The translations under genes were made by a program, and so were the position numbers. Source: Syntrophaceae bacterium UBA6112 (GTDB lineage Bacteria; Desulfobacterota; Syntrophia; Syntrophales; UBA5619). From it: a DNA stretch of 38,384 nucleotides. How positions within the stretch are numbered: position 1 is the stretch's first letter; every line of letters starts with the position of its first letter. Positions 15,105 to 26,902 of the stretch are shown piece by piece. Under the pieces are notes generated by a model that was not told the DNA's origin, ran no database searches, and was given only the letters and a program-made list of their open reading frames with translations. The DNA lies in NCBI GenBank assembly GCA_002423465.1, contig DIWG01000029.1, forward strand, positions 43,127 to 81,510. Reading direction: 5' to 3'.

Positions 15105-16701
15105 ATCCGATGGTCTGACTTTTTCCGAAGGTTTTCGCGGCGGGTTCCTCCAGGGATTTTCCCTGGCCCGCGGAGACGGATTTTCCCGGTTCGTCGTCCG
15201 ATGTGGAGAGGAACTGTCGGGCCTTCCGGTCCACCCCTTCCGGGGGGTCGATCTCTCCGTCTGGGGCGGCGCCGAGTTCCCGAAACTTTCTGGCTGTCAC
15301 GAGTACGCGGCTCTCGAAGGAGCCGACGGCGCTGTTGTAAGCTGAGACCGCCCGATCCAGGTTCCGGCCGAGATCGGAAAAGTGGCTGGTCAGCGTTGCG
15401 ATCCGCTCATACAGCATCCGGCCCAGGCGGCTGATCTCCTCGGCGTTCTCCGCGATTTTTTCCTGGCACCAGCCATAGGAGACCGCCCGGAGGAGGGCGA
15501 TCAGGGTGGTCGGGGTAGCGAGGATCACCCGTTGTTCGACGCCGTACTCGATCAGGGCCGGGTCCTGTTCCAGCGCGGCGCTGAAGAAGGTCTCGCCGGG
15601 CAGGAACAGGACGGCGAATTCCGGCGCCGGCCGAAACTGATCCCAGTAGGCCTTCGCGCCCAGGGCCTGAAGGTGGGAGCGGATCTGCCGGGCATGTTCC
15701 TTGAGACGAACAATCCGGCCGGCCTCGTCCGGCGCCTCTAACGACTCCAGATAGGCCTGGAGCGGCGCCTTGGCGTCGATGACGACATGCTTCCCGCCCG
15801 GGAGGCGGACGATCATGTCGGGCCGGAGTCGGCCGTTTTCGGTGGCCGCCGTTTCCTGCTGAACGAAGTCGCAGTATTCGATCATCCCCGCCATCTCCAC
15901 AACCCGCTGGAGCTGGATCTCGCCCCAGCGTCCGCGTACGGCGGGCGCGCGGAGGGCGCGGACGAGGTTGGCCGTTTCGCCCTGAAGTTGTCCCTGGGTC
16001 AGGGCCAGGGAGCGGATCTGTTCGGTAAGGGTCGCGTAGGCCAAGGTGCGGTTGTTCTCGATCTCGCGGATCCGGCCGTCGACTTTTTCCAGGGATTCCT
16101 TGAGAGGCTTCACAAGCTCGTCAATTGCAAGCTGCCGCCGGTTCAGATCGGTTCGGGCGTTTTCCTGGTATTTCTCAAGCGTTGTGCGCGCCAGTTCAAG
16201 AAAAGATTGGTTGTTGGTCCGGAGGGCTTCGGCGGAGAGGGCCTGGAAGGCGTCGGAGAGCTGACGCCGGGCATCCTCCAGGAGAATGAGTTTCTCCTCG
16301 CCGGCCTTGCGCTCCTCCTCCCGCTGGGTCCCGGTTTCCGCCAGACGAGTCCGGAGATTGCCGTTCTCGGTCTGCAAATCCAGAATGAGTCTTTCTTTTG
16401 TTGCGACGATCCCCTCCAGTTCCGGGATCCGTGTGGTTTTTTCCTCGGCGGTGGAGCGCCGTTCCATCTGCCGTGTCATCTCTTCCCGCAGCGCGGTCAG
16501 TTCCGAATTCGCGCCGGCAAGGGCGTCATTGGTTTTTTGGAGAAGCTCCTCGCGTCCCCGGAGACGCTCGGAGAGCGCCGCTTGTTCCACATCCGACGCC
16601 TGACGGGCGGCTTTCGCGGCCGTCCTGATCCGCGGCCGGAGAATGAAAAAGGCGACAATTCCTCCCGCAACCGCTCCCAGAATGATCAATTCCAGCTCCA
16701 T
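15103..16701 (-). CDS. rmuC: RmuC-family DNA recombination protein
   Basis: 532 aa. An N-terminal membrane anchor (about 4-21) is followed by a long coiled coil (about 30-190) and the RmuC nuclease-like domain, with the signature RGRWGEIQLQRVVEMAGM near the middle and LPGGKHVVIDAKAPL after it. RmuC limits inversion at short inverted repeats; its core resembles restriction-type nucleases, consistent with the conserved D-x-K (VIDAK). ATG 16701 has GGAAAGGA upstream; an in-frame extension to 16767 lacks a ribosome site and would place charged residues ahead of the anchor. It lies downstream of the zincin gene on the same strand with a ~107-bp gap. Confidence 0.93.
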   Translation of the reverse strand: MELELIILGAVAGGIVAFFILRPRIRTAAKAARQASDVEQAALSERLRGREELLQKTNDALAGANSELTALREEMTRQMERRSTAEEKTTRIPELEGIVATKERLILDLQTENGNLRTRLAETGTQREEERKAGEEKLILLEDARRQLSDAFQALSAEALRTNNQSFLELARTTLEKYQENARTDLNRRQLAIDELVKPLKESLEKVDGRIREIENNRTLAYATLTEQIRSLALTQGQLQGETANLVRALRAPAVRGRWGEIQLQRVVEMAGMIEYCDFVQQETAATENGRLRPDMIVRLPGGKHVVIDAKAPLQAYLESLEAPDEAGRIVRLKEHARQIRSHLQALGAKAYWDQFRPAPEFAVLFLPGETFFSAALEQDPALIEYGVEQRVILATPTTLIALLRAVSYGWCQEKIAENAEEISRLGRMLYERIATLTSHFSDLGRNLDRAVSAYNSAVGSFESRVLVTARKFRELGAAPDGEIDPPEGVDRKARQFLSTSDDEPGKSVSAGQGKSLEEPAAKTFGKSQTIG

Positions 16702-16808
16702 CTTCCATTCCTTTCCTGCATGAGTCCGCCGGCGAATGTATCCTTCGTTGATGGATCGCAAATTCATCTTAAACGTGCTGCAAAAAAAGTTTCCATCAAA
16801 TAAAACGG

Positions 16809-17186
16809 TTACCCATATCCCAGCTCCTCCAGACGCTCCTCGTCGATACCGAGAAAGTGTGCGACCTCATGTACCACGGTGATTTCGATCTCCCGCTCCA
16901 ACTCAGCGAGCGTTTCGCACATCTCCTCGAGGGGCGCCTGGAAGATGTAGATCGTGTCGGGATAGAGGGGGGGCGGGGAAAAGAATGAATGTTCCGGAAG
17001 GGAGGCTCCCCAGTAGAGGCCGAGGAGCGGCTCATCCGGAGGATAGCCCATCTCCTCCAGCATTTCCGGCGTGGGCCGTTTCTTCACGGTGAGGACCACA
17101 TTGTCCATCCTCTCCCGGATCTCCGCCGGGATCCGTTCATAGGCGCGCCGGACGGCCCTGTCGAACTCGTTTGAATTCAGTTTCAT
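16809..17186 (-). CDS. Zincin-like metallopeptidase family protein (PF06262 type)
   Basis: 125 aa. HEVAHFLGI near residues 106-114 gives the HExxH zinc site, followed by acidic residues (DEERLEELG) as in this small family, which is also described as DUF1025/zincin_1. The proteins are predicted to be neutral zinc peptidases of unknown substrate. ATG 17186 has AGAGAGGG just upstream; the ATG at 17201 would put that site inside the gene. Confidence 0.88.
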   Translation of the reverse strand: MKLNSNEFDRAVRRAYERIPAEIRERMDNVVLTVKKRPTPEMLEEMGYPPDEPLLGLYWGASLPEHSFFSPPPLYPDTIYIFQAPLEEMCETLAELEREIEITVVHEVAHFLGIDEERLEELGYG

Positions 17187-17426
17187 GACCCTCTCTTTCA
17201 TAAAAGGAAAACGATCATCGGCATTTCAGGCCTGGTGAAGCAACGGGCGCGATTGTATCAGACATCTTGCCGGATGGAAACCGGATTCACCGTCGCCGAA
17301 TTCACCATTGCCCCTGCCGTTTCAGGGAACACCCGCTTAAAATGATGATTTTTTACGCCGTCTGTAGTATGAAACTCCCCGCGGGTAACGGATGATCAAC
17401 GACAGCGTCGGGAAAGGTGACGGGAG

Positions 17427-18884
17427 ATGGCGAACAGTGCGAATTTTGTATCCAGTCTCAAGGTAAGGGCTCAGCGGAAAGTTATCCCTGCCGTGACGGC
17501 CTTTGTTCGGGAAATGGTCCATCAGGAAGGCCTGGACCTCGATGAGGCCCGGCAGCTCGAAGTGGTGGCGGAAGAGGCCTGCCTCAACGTGATCGACCAC
17601 GCCTTCGCGGGGAATCAGGAGGAGACCTTCGAAGTCGCCATCGAACGGTGGCCGGGCAAGGTGGTCCTGGCCGTGGAGGATCGGGGACTTCCCGTGGACT
17701 GGAAGAAGATCGGGGGAGGCGACTCCGCGGGTTTCGGCATGATGATCATGAAGGGTTTTACCGATGAGGTGAAATTCGTCAATCTCGGCAAGGGTGGAAA
17801 AAGGCTGGAATTCATCAAGAACATCTCCTACGGGGGGATGGGCGCTCCGGCGGAATCAGGAGCAACGGCGCCTGAGGACGAGCAGCTTCCGCAGGATCTG
17901 CCCATTGCGATCCGCCTCATGCGTCCCGACGAAGGGACCGCCCTGGCCCGGTGCTTTTACAGAGTTTACGGGTACAGCTACGGTGAATTTCTCTATTATC
18001 CTGAAAAGATCCGGGAGCTGATCGAAAGCGGATTGCAGGTTTCGGTAGCGGCCGTCACTCCGCAGGATGAGATCGTTGCGCACCAGGCGCTCGTCCTGGA
18101 GAAACCCGATTCCCGCGTCGCGGAGATGGGGCAGGGGGTGGTCGATCCCCGTACCCGCGGCCGGGGGCTCTTCGAGAAGATCAAGCTCAGCAGCATCGAT
18201 TTCGCCCGGCAGAAGGGTCTCTACGGACTCTACACCGAGACGGTGACGATCCATCCCTATTCGCAGAAGGCGAATTTGGCCGTCGGCGCCAAGGAGATGG
18301 GGTTTCTGTTCGGAATGGCGCCCCAGATGATGTCCTTCAAGAAGATCGCCGAGCAACAGGATCAGCGCCAGACAACCATCATCCTCTACCATCGGACCAA
18401 TGAAGAACCCCCGCGGACCGTTTACCCTCCCGTCCAGCACGAAACCATGATCCGGCGGATCTATGAAAACGGATCCTTCAACCGGAAACTGGAAAGCGCG
18501 CCCGGTGAAAATGAACTGGCGCTGGACGAGATGTCCCTGCTGGACATGAAGACCCTGCCCGAGTACAGTTTCGCTTTTCTCCGGGTTGTCCGTTATGGAA
18601 GGGATCTGCCCGATCTGGTCCGCGTCCGCCTCAAAGAACTCTGCTTGGGCCGTTACGATTGCATCTACATCGATCTTCCGCTCTGTGATCCGGCGACCGC
18701 GCACTTCTGCGCCGCCCTGGAGATGCTGGGATTCTTCTTTTCCGGCATCATTCCCGAGATGTTCAATGGCGACGCCCTGCGGCTTCAGTACCTCAACAAT
18801 GTCAGCATCAATCCCGCAAAGGTGGTGGTGGTCACCGATTTCGGGAAGGAACTCTTCCGCTACATCCAGAATTGCGACCGGTAG
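17427..18884 (+). CDS. RsbW-like HATPase fused to a GNAT acetyltransferase domain
   Basis: 485 aa. Residues 8-140 form a GHKL/HATPase_c_2 domain of the anti-sigma-factor kinase type: N-box EEACLNVIDHA with E50/N54, G1 box VEDRG (D85), and G2 GFGMMIMKG. A linker rich in Ala/Glu (about 138-155) leads to a GNAT-like domain (about 157-310) with an acetyl-CoA-site-like GVVDPRTRGRGLFEK. The last ~150 residues are a further unassigned region. RsbW-type domains phosphorylate or sequester partner proteins in partner-switch regulation. The fusion suggests a signalling protein that couples this to protein or small-molecule acylation. It is divergent from the zincin gene and ends before a bidirectional hairpin. 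Confidence 0.87.
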   Translation: MANSANFVSSLKVRAQRKVIPAVTAFVREMVHQEGLDLDEARQLEVVAEEACLNVIDHAFAGNQEETFEVAIERWPGKVVLAVEDRGLPVDWKKIGGGDSAGFGMMIMKGFTDEVKFVNLGKGGKRLEFIKNISYGGMGAPAESGATAPEDEQLPQDLPIAIRLMRPDEGTALARCFYRVYGYSYGEFLYYPEKIRELIESGLQVSVAAVTPQDEIVAHQALVLEKPDSRVAEMGQGVVDPRTRGRGLFEKIKLSSIDFARQKGLYGLYTETVTIHPYSQKANLAVGAKEMGFLFGMAPQMMSFKKIAEQQDQRQTTIILYHRTNEEPPRTVYPPVQHETMIRRIYENGSFNRKLESAPGENELALDEMSLLDMKTLPEYSFAFLRVVRYGRDLPDLVRVRLKELCLGRYDCIYIDLPLCDPATAHFCAALEMLGFFFSGIIPEMFNGDALRLQYLNNVSINPAKVVVVTDFGKELFRYIQNCDR

Positions 18885-18911
18885 CCTTCAGAATATCGGT
18901 TGGAGCCGGAA

Positions 18912-18945
18912 AAAGTTTACGGGCGACTTGTCGCCCGTAAACTTT
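18912..18945. terminator. Bidirectional terminator hairpin
   Basis: Perfect 15-bp arms (AAAGTTTACGGGCGA and its complement) around a CTTG loop, between two convergent genes (stops at 18884 and 18967). On the minus strand it is followed by CTTTTTCC, on the plus strand by a weaker T-run. Confidence 0.85.
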
Positions 18946-18966
18946 GGGAATGCGAGCGTGTACCCG

Positions 18967-19743
18967 CTATTTCACCGTGTATCCGCGACCGTCGAGGCAG
19001 GCGCTCATTGCCCGCTGGTAGTCCGCGCGCTTCTCCATTTTCTGAGATTCGGGCGTGCTTTCGGGCTGAGTCGGATCGAAGTCCGTCTGGCTCACGGACC
19101 ATCGGTGGCATTCATAGCGGTCATCCGCCTGCTGCTGCTCGCTTTGCCCCAGGCGGGGATAAATGAACATCTGCTCCGCCGGCGGCGGCGCCTGGCTGGG
19201 TTCCTCCTTCGGCGGTTCGACGATGACGTAACCGTCCCCCCGGTGCGCATAATAGACCTCGTTGGCATAGTAGTACGGTATCCCACCCACCCAGATCGTC
19301 GTATAGTAGGGGGGCAGAAAGGGCAGGAAAAGACCGACCGGCGGTATGACCACGGAGAAACGCGGTCCATACGGCCGGTACCAGGCGCCTCCGGAGAAGT
19401 AGTATCGTGCGCCGCCGTGAACCACCACCCGGTGGTCGCGGGGCATTGCCCCGATGATGTGACCGCGAGTCGGGTAGAAACGGTTGTGCTGATAACGGGA
19501 ATCCCGGAATCGGCCGTCGTCCAAACGGCGGTGATCCGGCTTCGCGACGACGGGTCGCTCGCGGGATACACGGCGATCGGGTTGGTCCGGCCGCACCGCC
19601 GCTGGTCGCTCACGGGACACACGGCGATCGGGACGATCCGGTTGTGCCGCGGCCCACGCCGATCCCGCCAGCATCACTCCCGACAACAAGGCCAGCATCA
19701 GCCCGAGCGTAAAGGCTCTATTTGTCTTGTGGATATTGTTCAT
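18967..19743 (-). CDS. DUF6515-like exported protein, Tyr/Pro-rich
   Basis: 258 aa. A signal peptide (residues 1 to about 31, ending AGSAWAA) precedes Arg/Pro-rich imperfect repeats (DRRVSRERP twice), then a Tyr- and Gly-rich domain (PRDHRVVVHGGARYYFSGG) typical of DUF6515 envelope proteins. The C-terminal ~80 residues carry YPRLGQ, DRYECHRW, QTDFDP and RAMSACLDGRGYTVK, which the neighbouring lipoprotein shares. ATG 19743 has GGAGG upstream; the reading from 19785 is not needed. Function is unknown; an envelope structural role is likely. It is the second gene of a two-gene operon. Confidence 0.85.
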   Translation of the reverse strand: MNNIHKTNRAFTLGLMLALLSGVMLAGSAWAAAQPDRPDRRVSRERPAAVRPDQPDRRVSRERPVVAKPDHRRLDDGRFRDSRYQHNRFYPTRGHIIGAMPRDHRVVVHGGARYYFSGGAWYRPYGPRFSVVIPPVGLFLPFLPPYYTTIWVGGIPYYYANEVYYAHRGDGYVIVEPPKEEPSQAPPPAEQMFIYPRLGQSEQQQADDRYECHRWSVSQTDFDPTQPESTPESQKMEKRADYQRAMSACLDGRGYTVK

Positions 19744-19798
19744 ATCTGTTTCCTCCGTAAAATCAGATGGGACTCTCCATCGCATTTCATGTGATTCC

Positions 19799-20416
19799 TC
19801 ACTTCACGCTGTAGCCGCGGCCTTCAAGGCAGGCGGACATCGCCCGCCGAAAAGCGGACGCTTTTTGATCCAGTCGGGGGTCGCGCGCCCGAGCTTGCGC
19901 ATAGGCCTCCTCCTGCTGCCGGGCGGCTTCCATTCTTGCCGAATCGGATGCGGCACCGACGATGGCCCCGCTGGATGCGCCGATCAGGGCGCCCCCCAAG
20001 GCGTGTCTCGGTCCGCCGATCAGCGCCCCCAGAACCGCACCCGCCACCGCGAGCGCGGCGGTATCATACCCCGGCGGCGGCATCGGCACCACCCGGACGC
20101 GCTGATCCGTCGGAATGGCCGATTGGCCGGGGTCGAAGCCCGTCTGCTGGATCGCCCAATTGTAACAATCGTAATGGTCGCGGGACTGCTGCTCCGCCGT
20201 CTGACCCGTTTTCGGGTAAAAATAGACCTGGGTCTGGGGAACTGGAGCTGCAGCGATCTCCCCGGGCATGGCTTGCGGAACCGCTCGATATGGTGCGGGA
20301 TAACATCCCGACAAGATCAGGGCGGACAGGATCACCGCAAACCAGACCAAAGTTCCGGACATCCCCCGTTCCGGACGCTGCCCGCCGATTTCCTGCTGAC
20401 GGTTCAAAATCATCAT
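19799..20416 (-). CDS. Glycine-zipper lipoprotein, paralogous tail to its neighbour
   Basis: 205 aa. A lipobox LILSGC (Cys38) marks a lipoprotein. Next come YPKTGQ, DHYDCYNW and QTGFDP, and then a glycine-zipper helix pair (about 120-155, AGAVLGALIGG / GGALIGASSG). The protein ends RAMSACLEGRGYSVK, nearly identical to the end of the next gene. Glycine-zipper lipoproteins sit at the outer membrane. ATG 20416 has GGAG at good spacing; the ATG at 20362 would give a more typical short signal peptide and is an alternative. An 8-bp inverted repeat (20440-20470) lies just upstream. Confidence 0.83.
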   Translation of the reverse strand: MMILNRQQEIGGQRPERGMSGTLVWFAVILSALILSGCYPAPYRAVPQAMPGEIAAAPVPQTQVYFYPKTGQTAEQQSRDHYDCYNWAIQQTGFDPGQSAIPTDQRVRVVPMPPPGYDTAALAVAGAVLGALIGGPRHALGGALIGASSGAIVGAASDSARMEAARQQEEAYAQARARDPRLDQKASAFRRAMSACLEGRGYSVK

Positions 20417-20957
20417 TTTCGTTCTCCTTCGTGATGGACGCCATCAAACCATAGGTACAAACTTGATGGCGGCTGCTGTTTCGACAACATATCTATCCCG
20501 GATTCATGAAGAATCTTGTTGAAAATGATAGCAATCATCTGTTGCCAATGCAACTCATCTTTGCTCCTTCGTCCCTCCGGCCGGGAAGAGGTACGATGCA
20601 TCGTGAGCGCTGCCTGATCTTTCGACCCTTTTGTATACCCGGTAAAGCAAAGGGCGTGCCGATTCTGTCGCTTGGTAGTGCAAGTTATCGATATGATATA
20701 AATATTGACGCACTGCGAAAAAGCGGGAATGATTTTCGTTCGGAAAATGTGGATAATAAGTATCCGCTTGTGTTATCCATCTGTAATGAAAATATCCATC
20801 TTTGCTTCTCAAATCCTTTTGTATCACCTTCCGTACGCCCATTGATGACATGTTCCACTTGACAAGCGGTCGGGGATTTTATACCTACCGACCGGTATCG
20901 TTCCCATACAGGGATTCCTCCATGTCCAATAAAAACTTGAATTTAAGGGAAAAACAT
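20417..20957. other. Divergent intergenic region, lipoprotein operon / RND operon
   Basis: No credible gene in about 540 bases. Close to the lipoprotein start is an inverted repeat GCCATCAA (20440-20447) / TTGATGGC (20463-20470), a possible operator or leader hairpin. At the other end is the RND promoter with an overlapping dyad (20859-20896). The middle is AT-richer without clear elements. Confidence 0.5.
20859..20896 (+). promoter_or_regulatory. RND operon promoter with overlapping TetR-like operator
   Basis: TTGACA at 20859-20864, 17-base spacer, TACCTA at 20882-20887. CGGTCGG (20867-20873) in the spacer and CCGACCG (20888-20894, within ACCGACCGGT) right after the -10 box are inverted copies. 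This ACCGACCGGT-type motif is common at TetR-repressed efflux promoters. No tetR gene is adjacent. Confidence 0.55.
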
Positions 20958-22123
20958 ATGAAACGGGTCATTTCTTCCGCACTCATTTTGATGTTGTTTT
21001 CACTGGCGACCGCCTGTTCGCCGGAAGGGGAGTCCAAGAAGCCGTCGGCGGTGGAAGCTGTCCGTCCCCCCGTTGCCGTAGAGACGGCTGTGGCTGCGGC
21101 GGGAACCGTGACAGAGGGGACCGTGGTGACCGGCGCCCTGGCCCCAAAATTTGAGGTGGACGTCAAGTCCGAAGTCGTCGGTCTTGTCCGCGAGGTCTAT
21201 GTCACTGAATGGGTCCGGGTGGAAAAAGGGGCGCCGCTGGTCCGGATTGATGTTCGGGAACAGGAGTCTTTTGGCAAACGGACCGAGGCCGCCCTGGAGT
21301 CGGCAAAGGCCGGTCTTCTCCAGGTTCGAGTCGCCGAAACACGGGCGCGGCGGGAGCTGGACCGGATGAAGAAGTTGAAGGAGGCGGGTTTGGCGACGCA
21401 GCAGGCCCTCGATGATGCCGGGACCGAGGCGGAGGCCGCGATGTCCCGAATCGAGGCGGTGCGAGCCCAGGTCGGCGCGGCGGAGGAAGATCTCAACCAG
21501 GTCCGGACCCGCCTCGCCAAAGGGCTGATCTACGCCCCGATCTCGGGCATCGTCTCCGAGCGCCGCGTGAACGTGGGTGATCTTGTCGGCGAGGCCGGCG
21601 CCAACCAGCCCCTCTTCCATATTGTGGACAATCGGATCCTGAACCTCACCGTCACCGTCCCATCCGGCGCGATGGCCCGCCTGCGTCGGGGGCAGCCGCT
21701 CGAATTTACGACGGACGTATTTCCCGGCCGGACCTTTCGGGGGACGGTCATGTTCATCAACCCCGTGGTGAGCGAAACGGACCGCTCGGTCCGGGTCATC
21801 GCGGAAGTGAACAACGCCGGAGGCGACCTCAAGGGCGGCCTCTTCGTGAAGGGGCGGATCGTCACGGGGAGCCGCCGGGACGTTCTTCTGGTTCCCCGTG
21901 AAGCTCTTTCCGGCTGGGATGTGGTCGCGAGGAAGGCAAAGCTCTTCGTCGTCGAAGGCGACAAGGCGAAGGGCCGGGAGGTGCGCACGGGAGCGGTGAC
22001 GGAAGCGGGGGTGGAGATCCTCTCGGGCCTTGCGGCAGGTGAAACCTGTATCGTCCGGGGGGCTTTCAATGTCAAGGAGGGTGACCGGCTGATCGTCGCC
22101 GCCAAAGCCGGAGCTGCGAAACC

Positions 22124-22127
<4 letters not shown>
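20958..22127 (+). CDS. RND efflux periplasmic adaptor (membrane fusion) lipoprotein
   Basis: 389 aa. A lipoprotein signal ends at SLATAC (Cys about 17), so the adaptor is probably anchored in the inner membrane by lipid. A biotinyl-lipoyl-like half-motif (VDVKSEVVGLVREVYV) is followed by a coiled-coil hairpin (about 105-180) and then the second lipoyl half (YAPISGIVSERRVNVGDLV) and beta-barrel domains. This is the order of HlyD/AcrA-family adaptors. ATG 20958 has AAGGGA upstream. It overlaps the pump gene by 4 bases (ATGA). Confidence 0.93.
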
Positions 22128-25221
<3,094 letters not shown>

Positions 25222-25225
<4 letters not shown>

Positions 25226-26577
25226 GGCATCTCAATATAAAAGGTCATTTCCCCCGCCGCGCGGGAATGTTTGCAACCCTGATTCTGGGGTTGCTCCTCC
25301 TTCCGGCTGCGGGCGGATTTGCGGAGACGCGGATATTGACGCTGAAGGAGGCCCTGGAGATCGCCGGGGAACGGAACCGGGACATCCAGAAGGCTCGCGA
25401 GTACATTGTCTATGTGCGGGGAAGGTACGTCGAGGAGCGCGCTGCGGCGTTCCCGCAGATTACGGCAACCGCCTCTCTGGGCCGGGACAGGGACGAGAGC
25501 CAGAAGATCTACAGCCCCATGCAGACCGAGCGGACGGACCGGCGGTCGGTCAAGGTCGGCCTGACCCAGCCTCTCTTCACCTGGGGGCAGGTGGACGCGG
25601 CCATCCGTGCGGCGGAGGTTGGTCTCAAATCCGCCGACGAGCAGCTCCGCCTCTACCGTCAGGCCGCATGGATGGACGTTTCGGCTGCCTTTTACGACGT
25701 GCTCCTCGCCCGTGAGCTCCACGACCTGACGCTCCACAATCTGGAGCAGAAGAAGCGGCACATGGAGGAAGCGACGCGGAAATACAGGGCCGGCGTGGCC
25801 ACCGATTACGATGTTCTCGCGGCGGAGGTGTCAGTCGATAATGCCCGCCCTGATACGGTCCGGACGCAAAACCGTATTCGGACGACACGGGAAAAGCTGC
25901 GTTTCCTGCTGGCGCTGGAAGGCGGGGAGATCGACGTGACGGGGCGCCTCGAGGTCGACTTGCGTCCTTTTCCCTCCCCCGAGGAGGTCTTCACCCTGGC
26001 ACGGGAAAAACGGCCGGATCTCGCCGACCTCCGGTATCGCATCCGCATGTACGAGGAGCGGGTCAACGTGACCGCCGCCCAGGACAAGCCGCGTGTCGAT
26101 CTGAAGGGAGAGTACGGCTGGAACTATCTTGAACAGCCCGGCGTTTACGGCGACGGTCCCTCCTGGAGCGTCGCGATCCAGCTCAGTTATCCCTTTTTCG
26201 ACGGTCTCCGCACCCGGGGACGGGTGGCCCAGGCCCGAAGCGAACTCCGGAGTCTGCGGATCGACGAGGCCAAGCAGACGGAGAAGGTCGCCCTCGAAAC
26301 GCGCGACGCGTTGAATGCCGTGCGGGAGTCGGAGGAGATCCTGCGATCGCTGGCCGGCACGGTGACCCAGGCGGAGCGGCTCCTCAAGATGGCGGAAAAG
26401 GGCTACGAACTGGGAGTCAAGACCCGCCTGGACGTCGAGGATGCCGAGCTCAACCTCCGGCAGGCCAGAAGCGGCCTGAGCCGCGCCCGCCGCGATTATC
26501 TGGTCGCTAGGGTCAACCTGGAGTGGGTCATGGGTGTGCTGGGGGAGGGGCAACCCGCAACTCGCCTCGCAAGATAA
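25222..26577 (+). CDS. TolC-like outer-membrane efflux protein
   Basis: 451 aa. A signal peptide (residues 1 to about 34, LLLLPAAGGFAE) is followed by two outer-membrane-efflux-protein repeats: LTLKEALEIAGERNRDIQKA near the start, long helices, the DxSYPFFDG region at about 330, and a second helical half ending VNLEWVMG. ATG 25222 lies in GGAGGAAATCATG and overlaps the pump stop. It forms the outer-membrane channel of the tripartite system. No strong terminator follows. Confidence 0.93.
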
Positions 26578-26587
26578 AATTCCTCCG

Positions 26588-26785
26588 TCAATCCCCCGAC
26601 GACGATGCTCCCGCGGTGAGACGGCAGATGGTCTCGATCAGGACCGTCTTCCTGATCGGTTTGGACAGATATTCGTCGCGACCGGTTTCGAGGCATTTCA
26701 GGATATCATCGTTCAGCGCCTGACGTTTCACCGGCTTGATGAGGTATCCCGCCATATCCGGGACTTTGGCCCGGGCCAAGTCGCC
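26588..26785 (-). pseudogene. Remnant of a response-regulator receiver domain (hybrid sensor kinase tail)
   Basis: The minus strand reads MAGYLIKPVKRQALNDDILKC and then LETGRDEYLSKPIRKTVLIE, ending about 10 residues later. These are the beta5/alpha5 parts of receiver domains; two such pieces are joined directly, with the rest of at least one domain missing. The part upstream is unrelated sequence, so this looks like the decayed end of a hybrid histidine kinase. No phospho-acceptor Asp region is left. Confidence 0.6.
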
Positions 26786-26902
26786 GACGCGGTTCTCGGG
26801 CGTCCATTTTTCGCTTGCAAATCGTGGTGCCGGGGTAGAAAGTGTGATCACAAATCCAAGCGGGAGACTGCCGCGGCAGTGAGATGAACCGGAGACACAT
26901 CC

